Positions 15,141 through 24,115 of a stretch of DNA of 64,000 bases are shown piece by piece. The stretch is from JAWVFM01 sp963771655 (lineage in GTDB: Bacteria; Actinomycetota; Thermoleophilia; Solirubrobacterales; 70-9), in the NCBI GenBank assembly GCA_963771655.1, contig CAVYUG010000009.1, positions 1 through 64,000 on the forward strand, given 5' to 3'. The position numbers and the translations under genes were made by a program. Position 1 is the first letter of the stretch. Every line of letters begins with the position of its first letter. The notes below the pieces were generated by a model, which worked only from the letters and a program-made list of their open reading frames with translations, was not told the DNA's origin and did no database searches.

Positions 15141-16838
15141 TCAGCGAGCCCGCGCGGCGGGTGGCGGAGCCGTGGCGTTCGCGGCCATGCGTTCGCGAAG
15201 CAGCTCGCCGAGCTCCGAGCGCATCGCCCGATCCGAGGCCGCAAGCGGCTCGCCCGTGGCACGGTCGACCAGGTTGCGCCGCTCGGTCGAATCGCGGTTG
15301 TGGTCGTACATCTCGTACTGAGGGGGGGCGTTTCCCGACGGGTCGAAGTAGACGGCGAGCTTCCGGCCGTCGGCCGTCCTGACCGCGCGCACGCGGTTCG
15401 GCTGACCGGCGACGTCCTGCAGGGCGGTGGCGGCCTGGTGGTCGTCGTAGGTGAAGTGGACGGCGTCTTGCACCGAGGGCGCGGGCTTCGGGTGCTCGGT
15501 GATCGGGGCGAAGTCAACGGCCGTCTTCGCGAGGCGCTCACGGTCCGGTGCAGCCCTTTCCGCCAGGACCGGCGTCAGGTCGCGGCCGCGCGCTTCGTCA
15601 TCGAGGTCGGCGCCGGTGAGCGCGGCGACCGTGGGCAGCACATCGACGAGCGATCCCATGGCGTCGGTCTCGGCGCCCCTCGGGAACAGCACCGGGTTCG
15701 AGACGACGAGCGGGACGTGGATCGTCTCCTCGTAGGCGTTGAACGCCTTCTGTCGCAGGCCGCCGTGCGAGAGGCCCATCTCGCCGTGGTCGGCCACTCG
15801 AACGATCACCGTCCGGGAACGAAGCGATCCCGGGTCATCGACGTCACCGAGCGCCCTCAGGATGCGGCCGACGCTCTCGTCGACCACGCGGTGGAGGTAC
15901 GCGTAGAAGTTGACGTAATCGCGCTTGGCCTCGTCGCTCTGCAGCGGCCCCAGGTAGGCCGCCATCCCCATCTTCATCAACTCGTGGACGGTCGGCTTGT
16001 CGCGCAGGCTCTCGCCGACGGTGGGTGGGAGCTCCACCCCCAGGTCGCGGAAATCGCTCGCCTGATAGCCACCGCGGACGTGCTGGGCCGGGTAGCCGAG
16101 CACATCATGGGGGTTGACGAGCGAGGCGACGAGACAGAACGGCTCGGGAAGGTCGTCGCGGCCGAGCCAACTCTCGAGCTGGCGCGTGTAGACCTCGTCC
16201 CAGCCGAGCTCGAGCGGCCCGGCGTTGCCGGCGCCGAAGTGCTCGGCCTTGGCGTTCTCGCCGGCATCGGGTGGCTCCCAGTCGGCGAACCCGTAGTCAT
16301 CGTGGAGGCGCTTGGCGTCGGCCTCGGTCCAGCCGCCGAGCAGCGGCCCGTGGCCCGAGGGGTGCGTGAGATGCCACTTGCCCTTGTAACCGACCTCGTA
16401 GCCGCGCGCTCGCAGAACCGAGGCGATGCTCGGCGTTGTCGGGTCGAGCTCGGGCTCGTTGCCCGATTTCGGGCCGAGCTGGAGAAGGCCGCGTCCGAAC
16501 CCCCGGAGGGCCCGCGCGCGCGGCGCGTTCGGCCCCTGGAGCACGCCGGCGAGCGTTCGGATGACCGCGAGGAAGTTGTGCGGGTCCGGCTTGAGGTCGG
16601 CCTGGGTGTGCGTGAGGGTCACGCCGTGCTGGGCCGGGTAGCGTCCGGTGAAGAGCGTCGCCCGGCTCGGTGAGCACATCGACGTGTTGCAGAAGCCGTT
16701 CCGGAACCGCAGCCCCGTGGCGGCGAGCTCGTGATCGTTGGGGCTCAGGTCGCGGAGCCACGCCGGGTCCGTGGGCCAGTGGCACGGCTCGCGCTGCTGG
16801 TCGGTGATCAGCAGCAGGATGTTGGGAGGAGGCGCCAC
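15141..16838 (-). CDS. Type I sulfatase
   Basis: 565 residues from a GTG at 16838, two bases after the upstream stop. NILLLITDQQ begins the alkaline-phosphatase fold with its metal-binding Asp. CSPSR at about residues 55-59 is the formylglycine-generating motif with Cys55 converted after translation. YKGKWHLTHPSGHGP and VADHGEMGLSHG carry further active-site residues. No signal peptide is visible, so it is probably cytoplasmic. Sulfate ester substrate unknown. Operon: TetR - DUF1330 - sulfatase - hydrolase. Confidence 0.88.
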   Translation of the reverse strand: MAPPPNILLLITDQQREPCHWPTDPAWLRDLSPNDHELAATGLRFRNGFCNTSMCSPSRATLFTGRYPAQHGVTLTHTQADLKPDPHNFLAVIRTLAGVLQGPNAPRARALRGFGRGLLQLGPKSGNEPELDPTTPSIASVLRARGYEVGYKGKWHLTHPSGHGPLLGGWTEADAKRLHDDYGFADWEPPDAGENAKAEHFGAGNAGPLELGWDEVYTRQLESWLGRDDLPEPFCLVASLVNPHDVLGYPAQHVRGGYQASDFRDLGVELPPTVGESLRDKPTVHELMKMGMAAYLGPLQSDEAKRDYVNFYAYLHRVVDESVGRILRALGDVDDPGSLRSRTVIVRVADHGEMGLSHGGLRQKAFNAYEETIHVPLVVSNPVLFPRGAETDAMGSLVDVLPTVAALTGADLDDEARGRDLTPVLAERAAPDRERLAKTAVDFAPITEHPKPAPSVQDAVHFTYDDHQAATALQDVAGQPNRVRAVRTADGRKLAVYFDPSGNAPPQYEMYDHNRDSTERRNLVDRATGEPLAASDRAMRSELGELLRERMAANATAPPPAARAR

Positions 16839-16839
16839 C

Positions 16840-17259
16840 TCAGCCGTCGGCCGCCGGTGGTGTAGCGAGACTCGAGAGGATGAGCCGGCTGTCGGCGAGC
16901 GCCGCCACGCGGTGCTGGTGGATCTCGAGGTACTGGGGGTCGGAGACCATCCCGAGGAAGGCCTCTCGCGACGGGTACTCCACCAGGGCGACGACGTCCC
17001 ATTCGGCGTCATCGGGCCCGATCACACCCTCCTGGCAAGCGACCGCGGACAAAAGGCGCCCGCCGGCACGCTCGAGGAAGGGCGGGATGGCGGCCGCGTA
17101 GCGCCCGTAGGCCTCGGCCCCGCTCGCGCCCTCGTCCGGAGGGCCGGCCTCGTCTCTGAACCGCAGCAGATTGACCATGACGATCGGCCCCTCGCCCGCG
17201 CCGGCGGCCAGACGCGCCACCTGCTCGGGAGTCGGCTCGATCGCGGCGCCGTCGCTCAC
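16840..17259 (-). CDS. DUF1330-family protein
   Basis: 139 residues from a GTG that overlaps the TetR stop. GEGPIVMVNLLRFRDEA and WDVVALVEYPSREAFLGMVSDPQYLEI are the two conserved parts of this ferredoxin-like (dimeric alpha/beta barrel) family. The function of the family is unknown; a role in small-molecule turnover is often guessed. It sits between the regulator and the sulfatase and is translationally coupled to both. Confidence 0.8.
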   Translation of the reverse strand: MSDGAAIEPTPEQVARLAAGAGEGPIVMVNLLRFRDEAGPPDEGASGAEAYGRYAAAIPPFLERAGGRLLSAVACQEGVIGPDDAEWDVVALVEYPSREAFLGMVSDPQYLEIHQHRVAALADSRLILSSLATPPAADG

Positions 17260-17876
17260 GAGCGGACCATCGCGATCCAGACCTCACTCAACGTCTGTGC
17301 CGCGACGTCGACCGAGACCCGCGGCTCGCGGCCGAAGGCCTCGAGCAGGTAGGCGTTGCTCATCACCGTGAGCGCGTAGGCGCTCTCGGTGACATCAGCC
17401 AGCGGTAGCGAGCCGCGCGACTGCGCCTCCCGCAGGTACCGCGCCGCCTGCTCCGCGAACTGGGCGCGCATCGCGTCGCGGACACCGGCAACGTCCTCGT
17501 CGCTCGCCGCGGCCTCGGAGATCCCCCGGAGCAGGGGGCCGTGGCGGTGGTAGACGGCGACGGCGGGCTCGAGCCCCTGGCGGACGGCCGCCGCCTCGTC
17601 TCCGGGGCCGATGTCCTCGAGCGCCGGCTGCGTCTCGTAGAGCTCACCGATCACCGGCTGGATCGCCTTGAGGAGCAGGTCGCCCAGATCGTCGAAGTGG
17701 CGGTAGAAGATCGTCCTCCCGAGGCCCGCCTCGCGCATCACCTCGTCGACATTGAGCTCGGCGTAGGAGCGCCGCCGGATCAGCTTCTCGGCGGCCGCGA
17801 CGATGCGCTCGCGCGCCTCCTGGCGGCTTCGTCGCGCAACTTCGCGCCTTGTCGCGGTTTCCACGGGCGGGATCAT
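17256..17876 (-). CDS. TetR-family transcriptional regulator
   Basis: About 206 residues from the ATG at 17876 (a GTG at 17900 would overlap the divergent promoter). The N-terminal HTH (AEKLIRRRSYAELNVDEVMREAGLGRTIFYRHFDDL) is classical TetR; the C-terminal helical part is a ligand-binding domain with no recognisable specificity. First gene of the leftward sulfatase operon and divergent from the rightward sulfatase gene, so it probably controls one or both. Confidence 0.9.
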   Translation of the reverse strand: MIPPVETATRREVARRSRQEARERIVAAAEKLIRRRSYAELNVDEVMREAGLGRTIFYRHFDDLGDLLLKAIQPVIGELYETQPALEDIGPGDEAAAVRQGLEPAVAVYHRHGPLLRGISEAAASDEDVAGVRDAMRAQFAEQAARYLREAQSRGSLPLADVTESAYALTVMSNAYLLEAFGREPRVSVDVAAQTLSEVWIAMVRS

Positions 17877-17883
17877 AGAGAAG

Positions 17884-17913
17884 TTGACACGCTGTGACAC
17901 GGACTGTTATGCT
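17884..17913 (+). promoter_or_regulatory. Promoter with overlapping TGACAC repeat
   Basis: TTGACA (17884-17889), 18-base spacer, TATGCT (17908-17913): a good housekeeping-type promoter for the rightward sulfatase. TGACAC occurs twice 4 bp apart in and next to the -35 box, a plausible site for the divergently encoded TetR regulator. Confidence 0.55.
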
Positions 17914-17943
17914 CGCGGCGCCTTGGATGGGAGAGTGATCGGC

Positions 17944-19566
17944 TTGAAAACCCGCACCGTCGCAGCGTGTGCAGCCCTTGGCGCGATCGCCGTCCTCGGC
18001 CTTCTGATCGCAGGGCCCGCGGGTGCCCGGCCGGTCGGCGCCGGCAAGGGCGGTGAGCCGAATGTCCTGGTCGTCATGACCGACGATCAGGCGCTGGCGG
18101 ACCTCCAGTACATGCCGCACACGAAGAGGCTCATCGTGAAGCAGGGGACGAGCTTCTCCAACGCGATCGACTCGTTCCCGCTCTGCTGCCCCGCGCGGGC
18201 CACGTTCATCAGCGGCCAGTACGCCCACAACCACGGGGTCGCCGGCAACTTCTACCCATTCGGGTGGTACGGCATGAAGGGCCGGGCCAACACCCTCCCG
18301 CGCTGGCTCCAGAAGAGCGGCTACAGGACGGCGCTCATCGGCAAGTGGCTGAATGGCTACGGAGCGAAGGACGCCCACGGCGAGGTACCGACGGGCTTCG
18401 ATATCTGGCGCGGCCTGCTCGACGTCTCAGCCTACGACTACTACAACTTCGTGATGAACCAGGACGGGCACCTGAAGACCTGGGGTGACCCGGTCTTCGC
18501 CCGCAAGCTCGTGCGGTTCGCGAAGATCGAGGTGACGCCGGGGCCGGGCGGCAAGCCGCACACGGTCAGCGAGGTGCTCGCCCGCGCGAACAGGATCTTC
18601 AAGCCGGGCTACTACGGCACCGCGAAGCCCAAGGACTACTCGCCGAACGTCACCGGGAAGACAACCGAGGGCATCGTCCGCCGGCAGGCGAAGTCGAAGA
18701 AGCCGTTCTTCGTCTGGTGGGCGCCGGCGGCACCGCATCGGGAGGACGTGGCCACGACAATTCTCGGCCGGCCGGGCGCCGACCCCCGTCCGGCCCCGCG
18801 CTACGCGCGGCTCAGCAAGAAGTTCAAGCTGCCGGAGCCGCCGTCGTTCAACTACTCGGATCCCGCCGATCCGGACAGCAAGGTCGCGCAGCTCCCGGCG
18901 ATGACCGAGGCCCAGATCGACCAGCTGAAGCTCGACTACCAGGGGCGGCTCGGTTCGCTGCTCGCGGTCGACGACCACGTCGCGAAGCTCGTTCGCATCC
19001 TGCGACAGACCGACCAGCTGCGCAACACGCTGATCGTCTTCGTCTCCGACAACGGCTGGGTGCAGGGCCAGCACCGGATCCAGGGCGACAAGTTCGTGCC
19101 CTACGAGGAGTCGGTCCACGTGCCGTTCGTCATTCGCGGCCCCGGAATTCCCCGCGACCGCACCGTGACCCAGCAGGTGTCGAACATCGACTTCGCCCCC
19201 ACCCTGCTCGATGCGGCGAACGCGAAGGCCGGCCGCACGGAGGATGGCATCTCGCTGCTTCCCGTCGCGCGCCATCCGTCGAGCGCACCCAACCGCGCGA
19301 TCCTCCTCGAGGCGACCAGCCCGCTCTTCCTGGGCGAGGGCTTCCCGATGTCCTACGACCAGCCCTACACCGGGGTGCGGACCAACGACTACAAGTACGT
19401 CGTGTGGGGCTACGGGCCGCGCGAGCTGTATGACCTGCGCAACGACCCCTACGAGATGCACAACGTCGTGAACGACCCGGCGTACGCGAGCGTCGTGTCC
19501 CGCATGTCGGTCGACCTCGCGAAGCTCCGCGCCTGCAAGGGCGCGAGCTGCCAGGTCGCGCCCTAG
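17944..19566 (+). CDS. Secreted type I sulfatase
   Basis: 540 residues from a TTG at 17944 (MKTRTVAACAALGAIAVLG signal peptide, Ala-x-Ala near 27); a GTG at 17935 is the alternative. PNVLVVMTDDQA supplies metal-binding Asp residues and CCPAR at about 81-85 is the formylglycine motif (Cys81). Unlike the neighbouring sulfatase this one is exported. N-acetylglucosamine-6-sulfatase/arylsulfatase-type enzymes are the closest in layout. It is followed after 16 bp by the CocE-like gene. Confidence 0.88.
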   Translation: MKTRTVAACAALGAIAVLGLLIAGPAGARPVGAGKGGEPNVLVVMTDDQALADLQYMPHTKRLIVKQGTSFSNAIDSFPLCCPARATFISGQYAHNHGVAGNFYPFGWYGMKGRANTLPRWLQKSGYRTALIGKWLNGYGAKDAHGEVPTGFDIWRGLLDVSAYDYYNFVMNQDGHLKTWGDPVFARKLVRFAKIEVTPGPGGKPHTVSEVLARANRIFKPGYYGTAKPKDYSPNVTGKTTEGIVRRQAKSKKPFFVWWAPAAPHREDVATTILGRPGADPRPAPRYARLSKKFKLPEPPSFNYSDPADPDSKVAQLPAMTEAQIDQLKLDYQGRLGSLLAVDDHVAKLVRILRQTDQLRNTLIVFVSDNGWVQGQHRIQGDKFVPYEESVHVPFVIRGPGIPRDRTVTQQVSNIDFAPTLLDAANAKAGRTEDGISLLPVARHPSSAPNRAILLEATSPLFLGEGFPMSYDQPYTGVRTNDYKYVVWGYGPRELYDLRNDPYEMHNVVNDPAYASVVSRMSVDLAKLRACKGASCQVAP

Positions 19567-19582
19567 CCTCTTCGGACGTCCC

Positions 19583-21457
19583 ATGATGCGGCGCCGCGGG
19601 CCCGCGCGGCGGCTACGGTTCGCCGTGATGGCGGCCGGGCCACACGCGCGAGGGAAGCGAGGGATCCTGGCGCTCCTCGCCACCGCCACGGTCGCGCTCG
19701 GTGCCGTCGCGCCCGCGGCCGCATCGGACCTCAAGGTCGGCGGCAAGCGCTATCCCGGCGCCGTCGTGAAGAAGAACGTGCCGATCCGGATGTCCGACGG
19801 CGTGACGCTCGAGGCCAACGTGACCCGCCCGGCCGACTCGAGCGGGAACGCTGCCGCGGGCCGCTTCCCGGTGATCATCACCCAGACGCCGTACAACAAG
19901 GACGTGCTCTCAGAAGCGGGCGGCGGCGGGGTCGCGACCCTCGCGGGGCCCCCTCCGACCCTCGTTCGCCACGGCTACATCACCGTCGTCGTCGACGTTC
20001 GCGGCACCGGCAACTCGGGCGGCCAGTGGCAGTCGTTCGACCCACGGGAGCAGCGGGACTCGTTCGAGATCGCCAACTGGGCCCGAAGGCAGAGCTTCTC
20101 CAATCACAAGCTCGGGCTCTTCGGCGCCTCCTACATGGCGATCAACCAGTTCTTCACCGCCGCCCAGCACCCGAAGGGGCTCAAGGCGATGTTCCCGATC
20201 ATCCCGGCGGGCGACGTCTATCGCGACGTGTTCGTCCACGGCGGCGAGTTCGACGCCGGGTTCATGCCGCTCTGGGCGGGCCTCGTCACCGGCCTGGGGC
20301 TGCCGCTCGGCCTGCTCCCGAGCACTCCGGAGGCGGCGCTCGGGGTGATCGCGGCGCATGGGCCGACCTTCCAGACCAACGCCATCCTCAACATCCTGGG
20401 CGGCGGGGACCTCGCCTACGACGGGCCGTTCTTCCGCGAGCGCTCGCCCGACACCGTCGTCCGCAAGGTCCATGTGCCGACGTTCATCGTCGGCGGCTGG
20501 TGGGATCTCTTCCAGCGCAGCGAGCCCCGCCTCTACAACGCGCTGCGAATGAAGCCCGGCCGCAAGCAGCTCCTGATGGGGCCCTGGTACCACGTCACGG
20601 CGGGCAGCGGGCTGGGTGAGAAGGGCACGCCGCCGAGCCTCGCCAAGCTCGCGCTCGCCTGGTTCGACCGCTGGATCAAGCACCGTCGTGACGGGATCGA
20701 GAACTTCGGGCCGGTGACCCTGAACGAGCTCGGCCGAGACAAGTGGGCCACCCAGCGGCGCTACCCCGGCAGGCTCTCCTACCGTCGTCTCTACCTGGGC
20801 GACGGATCGAGCCTGCGCCGCAAGCGCCCCTCTTCGGCGAGCGAGGACAGGGTCGTCGCCGACCCGGCCGCCGGCCAGTGCAACCGGGCGACGGCGCAGT
20901 GGACGGCGGGGCTGGTGACGCCGCCGGGAAGCTGCGTCGATGACGAGCGCTCCTACGAGAGCACCGGGCTCACCTACACGACCGGTCCCCTCAAGCACAG
21001 CCGTCACCTCGTCGGCCCCCTGTCGCTCACGCTCCGCGCCTCGACCACCGCTCACGACACGCTCTGGGACGCGACCCTCGCCGACGTCTCCCCCGACGGT
21101 GCCTCGAACCCGGTCACCTCGGGCTGGCTCATGCCCTCGCGCCGAGCGATCGACCGCCGCCGCTCGACCCGAGCACCGAACGGCGACCTGATCGCGCCCT
21201 ACCACCCCTTCACGAAGGACTCCCTCCTGCCGGTCGCCCCGGGCAAGCCGATGACGCTTCGAATCGAGATCTTCAACACCGACGCCGTCTTCAAGAAGGG
21301 ACACCGGCTCCGGATCGCGCTGACGAACGCCGACGTCCCCCACCTCCTGCCGACGCTGCCCGACCAGGCGAACATGACCGGCGCCGTCAACACGGTCCAC
21401 ATCGACCCCTCGCGCCCGAGCTTCCTGAGCTTCGGCCAAAAACCGAAGCGCCGCTAG
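19583..21457 (+). CDS. CocE/NonD-family hydrolase (X-Pro dipeptidyl-peptidase-like), secreted
   Basis: 624 residues with a signal peptide whose functional start may be the ATG at 19628. IRMSDGVTLEANVTRP opens the alpha/beta fold; GASYMA holds the Ser nucleophile, GGWWDLF the Asp and GPWYH the His. The C-terminal ~220 residues form the jelly-roll domain of this family (LRIALTNADVPH). Enzymes of the group cut acyl esters or X-Pro peptides. Probably co-transcribed with the secreted sulfatase. Confidence 0.85.
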   Translation: MMRRRGPARRLRFAVMAAGPHARGKRGILALLATATVALGAVAPAAASDLKVGGKRYPGAVVKKNVPIRMSDGVTLEANVTRPADSSGNAAAGRFPVIITQTPYNKDVLSEAGGGGVATLAGPPPTLVRHGYITVVVDVRGTGNSGGQWQSFDPREQRDSFEIANWARRQSFSNHKLGLFGASYMAINQFFTAAQHPKGLKAMFPIIPAGDVYRDVFVHGGEFDAGFMPLWAGLVTGLGLPLGLLPSTPEAALGVIAAHGPTFQTNAILNILGGGDLAYDGPFFRERSPDTVVRKVHVPTFIVGGWWDLFQRSEPRLYNALRMKPGRKQLLMGPWYHVTAGSGLGEKGTPPSLAKLALAWFDRWIKHRRDGIENFGPVTLNELGRDKWATQRRYPGRLSYRRLYLGDGSSLRRKRPSSASEDRVVADPAAGQCNRATAQWTAGLVTPPGSCVDDERSYESTGLTYTTGPLKHSRHLVGPLSLTLRASTTAHDTLWDATLADVSPDGASNPVTSGWLMPSRRAIDRRRSTRAPNGDLIAPYHPFTKDSLLPVAPGKPMTLRIEIFNTDAVFKKGHRLRIALTNADVPHLLPTLPDQANMTGAVNTVHIDPSRPSFLSFGQKPKRR

Positions 21458-21513
21458 GGGCGAGAGCTCGCCAAGCCGGCGCGGCGGCGCTTCAGCCGTA
21501 CGATCCGCCTACC

Positions 21514-23019
21514 TTGCGCGTCAGGCGCGACGACACGCGGTTCCTCTACTTGCTCGTCTTCGTTGTGGGCATGGCGAGCCTCGGCACCGAGATCGCCGTG
21601 GCTCGGCTGGTCGCCCCGTTCTTCGGCGCGTCGACGGTCGTCTGGGCCAACACGATCGCGGTCGTCCTGGTCGCGCTCGCGGTCGGGTACTGGCTCGGAG
21701 GCCGGCTCGCCGATCGCCACCCGCACCAGCGCGGGCTTTGCGTCCTGGTGCTGGCTGCCGCGGTCCTGCTCGGCGCCGTCCCCTTCCTCGCGCACCCATT
21801 CCTGAACGCCTCGGTGGGAGCCCTCGACTCCCTCTCGGCGGGCGCGTTCATCGGCTCACTCGTCGGGGTCCTCGCGCTCGTGGCGGTGCCGGTGATGCTC
21901 CTGGGCGCCTGCTCGCCCTACGCCCTGCGGCTCGCCGTGCCGGATGTCGAGCATTCCGGCCGCGTGGCCGGGCGCCTGTACGCGGTCTCGACGGCCGGCT
22001 CGCTGGTCGGCACGATGCTCGCCGCGCTCGCCCTCATCCCCTTCGTGGGAACGCAGCGGACCTTCCTCGTGTTCGCCCTCGTCGCCGCCCTCGTGGCAGC
22101 GGCCGGGATCGGCTGGCGCGCCCTCGCGGTGGCACTCGCGGCCGGCGCGGTGCTGGCGGTCCCGCCGGGGACGATCAAGGCCGCCGAGCGGGGGCACCTG
22201 CTCTACGAGGGCGAGAGCGCGCTCCAGTACATCCGAGTCGTCGCGCGGCCGAGCGGGACGCGGGTCCTCGAGCTCAACGAGGGCCAGGCGGTCCACTCGC
22301 TCCTCCGCCCCGGCTCCTACCTCACCGGTGACTACTGGGACGGCATGCTGAGCATGCCCTTCGTCTCCCTCTCCCGCCCACCACGACGGGTCGCAATCCT
22401 CGGCAACGCCGCCGGAACGACGGCACGCGCCTACGGCCGCTTCTTCCCCGCCGCTCGCGTCGACGGCGTCGAGATCGACCCGAAGCTGGCGGAGGTGGGC
22501 TACCGCTACTTCGACATGGGGTCGAACCCGAAGCTCACGGTCTACAGCGAGGACGCGCGTCCCTGGCTGCGGCGTGCCGAGGACGGCTACGACGTGATCG
22601 TCGTCGACGCCTACCGCCAGCCATACGTCCCCTTCTACCTCGCGACGCGCGAGTTCTTCGAGCTCGTCCGCGACCGGCTCGCCCCGGGAGGCGTCGTCGT
22701 CGTGAACGTCGGCCATCCGCGACGCAGCGACGACCTCGAGAGCGTGATCGGACGCACGATGGCATCCGCCTTCCCGACCGTGCTCCGCGACCCGATCGAG
22801 GCGACGAACACGCTGCTCGCAGGGTCCGGAGCTCCTGCGTCCGCGAGGCGCCTGCGCTCCGCGAGCTCGACGCTGCCGCCGCCGCTCGAGCGACTCGCCA
22901 GGCGTGAGTCGGGCCGCGTCGGCCGGCGGCTCCCCGGCGGGAGCGTCTACACCGACGACCGCGCGCCGGTCGAGTGGCTCGTCGACCGCTCGATCCTCGG
23001 CTACGTCGCCGACGAGTAG
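21514..23019 (+). CDS. Membrane-fused spermidine-synthase-like protein
   Basis: 501 residues from a TTG. The first ~220 residues contain seven or eight membrane helices (FVVGMASLGTEIAVARLVAPFFG is characteristic of the 'fused MFS/spermidine synthase' family). The rest is a Rossmann-like spermidine-synthase domain with AILGNAAGT, DGVEIDPKLAEVG and VIVVDAYRQPYVPFYL. The acceptor may be a polyamine or something else; the family is poorly characterised. Confidence 0.85.
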   Translation: MRVRRDDTRFLYLLVFVVGMASLGTEIAVARLVAPFFGASTVVWANTIAVVLVALAVGYWLGGRLADRHPHQRGLCVLVLAAAVLLGAVPFLAHPFLNASVGALDSLSAGAFIGSLVGVLALVAVPVMLLGACSPYALRLAVPDVEHSGRVAGRLYAVSTAGSLVGTMLAALALIPFVGTQRTFLVFALVAALVAAAGIGWRALAVALAAGAVLAVPPGTIKAAERGHLLYEGESALQYIRVVARPSGTRVLELNEGQAVHSLLRPGSYLTGDYWDGMLSMPFVSLSRPPRRVAILGNAAGTTARAYGRFFPAARVDGVEIDPKLAEVGYRYFDMGSNPKLTVYSEDARPWLRRAEDGYDVIVVDAYRQPYVPFYLATREFFELVRDRLAPGGVVVVNVGHPRRSDDLESVIGRTMASAFPTVLRDPIEATNTLLAGSGAPASARRLRSASSTLPPPLERLARRESGRVGRRLPGGSVYTDDRAPVEWLVDRSILGYVADE

Positions 23020-23149
23020 GCCGGCGGCTCCGAGCCGCGTCCTTCGATGGATGTCCATAGCGCGCCGTGACGAGCGCGCCGCCGTGGTGAAGCCACCGGC
23101 CCAAGGGAGTAGGTTGCGGACGGAGTTCAACACAAAGGAGGTGGTGCTG

Positions 23150-23457
23150 GTGTATGCCAGGATCGCGCGGTTCGAAGGTGGGGACACCTCGCAGATGGAG
23201 GCGGTGATAGACGGCGCGCGCCAGATGATGGATTCGAACTTCGACTCCCCGCCCGACGGGTTGGAGGGCCTGAAGGCCATGTGGATGCTCGTGGACCGCG
23301 AGAACGCCCGAGGGCTGGGCGTCACGCTCTTCGAGAACGAGGAGGACCTGCGCCGTGGCGACGAGGCGCTGAACGCGATGTCCCCCCTGTCGACGCTGGC
23401 CAGCGCCGTTCGAACGTCGAGATCTACGAGATAGCCCACCGCAGGGAACGCGGATAA
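23150..23457 (+). pseudogene. Small ferredoxin-fold (ABM-like) protein, frameshift near the 3' end
   Basis: From a GTG at 23150, 8 nt after AGGAGG, the protein begins VYARIARFEGGDTSQME and continues through GLEGLKAMWMLVDRENARGLGVTLFENEEDL, the layout of small stress-response alpha/beta-barrel proteins. The expected last strand, SNVEIYEIAHRRERG, is present in another frame and ends at a TAA at 23457; the break is near 23400. Without repair the protein would end differently at 23434. Function unknown. Confidence 0.6.
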
Positions 23458-23488
23458 CTTCATCCCGGCCCGGTCCCTATCGGGAAGC

Positions 23489-23530
23489 GTGGGCGCGGCT
23501 GGTTTCGAACCAGCGACCTCTCGCGTCTGA
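23489..23530 (-). other. 3' half of a tRNA gene (Val-like), likely attachment-site scar
   Basis: Read leftwards: anticodon-stem 3' strand GCGAG, AGGTC variable loop, T-arm GCTGG TTCGAAA CCAGC, then CGCGCCCAC as the acceptor 3' strand. No matching 5' half lies upstream. This is the typical footprint of an element that used the 3' end of a tRNA gene. The Val assignment is only by resemblance. Confidence 0.5.
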
Positions 23531-23646
23531 AATCTGCCCAGCCTGCTGCGGTCTACCGCGCTCCGCTGCCACCGGCGTCAGAGGACGCGATCGACTCGCC
23601 TAGGCCCTTCGGCCTGCTGCCTGTCGCTTCGGTCTGCTGTTGGCGT
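23526..23646. repeat. Flank repeat shared with 38225-38342
   Basis: About 120 bp beside this SnoaL gene's 3' end, roughly 75% identical with small gaps to the 3' flank of the SnoaL gene at 38371. The best blocks are CTGCTGCGGTCTAC and GTCAGAGGACGCGA. Not coding as far as I can see. Confidence 0.5.
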
Positions 23647-23666
23647 TTCCACCGACAGCCCAACGC

Positions 23667-24065
23667 CTACTCCGAAAGCCCGGCGGCTTCGAGGGCTTCG
23701 GACCTGTCGAAGTACTCGACGACCTGAGCGGCCTTGCGGTCACGCATCGTGTAGACGTGGGCCAACTCCATCTCCATCGGAACTCCGCTGGCTGCCCCGT
23801 GACCGGAGAAGCGGACCCATAGGAAGACTCGGTCCGCCCTCCCCTTGGCCTCCAACGGCTCCACGTTGAGGTCGGGGTACGCTTCGTGCCAGCGTCCGAA
23901 CTGACGCCTGATTGCCTCGATTCCACGATGGACTTCCGAGTCGGGGTCCTCGCGAGCGGCGTGGTATTCGGCGTCCTCGTGCCAGGACCCAAGATCCGGC
24001 GTCCGCTCGCCCGCGTTGTAGCGCGCGTATCTGTCGAGCACGACCTTCACGTTTTCCTCCGACAT
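23667..24065 (-). CDS. SnoaL/NTF2-like protein (MSEEN type)
   Basis: 132 residues. It starts MSEENVKVVLDRYARYNAGE, has an NTF2-fold core (WHEDAEYHA, FGRWHEAYPDLNVE, VFLWVRFSGHG) and ends EALEAAGLSE. It belongs to the large MSQEN...EALEAAGLRE family with two more full copies at 38371 and 39224, all exactly 132 residues. SnoaL-like folds include cyclases, isomerases and non-catalytic pockets; the biochemical role here is unknown. A degenerate copy of the family's tail lies just upstream. Confidence 0.85.
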   Translation of the reverse strand: MSEENVKVVLDRYARYNAGERTPDLGSWHEDAEYHAAREDPDSEVHRGIEAIRRQFGRWHEAYPDLNVEPLEAKGRADRVFLWVRFSGHGAASGVPMEMELAHVYTMRDRKAAQVVEYFDRSEALEAAGLSE

Positions 24066-24068
24066 CGC

Positions 24069-24096
24069 CTACTCCCGCAGCCGCAGCGGCCTCGAG
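24069..24096 (-). repeat. Degenerate SnoaL tail just upstream of a SnoaL start
   Basis: The complement reads CTCGAGGCCGCTGCGGCT then GCGGGAGTAG, one base longer than the normal LEAAGLRE-stop coding sequence. Its TAG lies 3 bp before the ATG of the SnoaL gene. It is what remains of a preceding family member in a former tandem pair. Confidence 0.5.
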
Positions 24097-24115
24097 CGTC
24101 TAGTGGCCTCCTCAG

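Noticed and set aside
15054..16673. Long open frame on the + strand opposite the sulfatase
   Set aside because: It is a mirror of sulfatase codons in very GC-rich DNA; its translation has no fold-like pattern, while the minus strand has complete catalytic motifs. The same applies to long frames opposite the rightward sulfatase, the CocE-like gene, EF-G2, ilvD, comM and smc.
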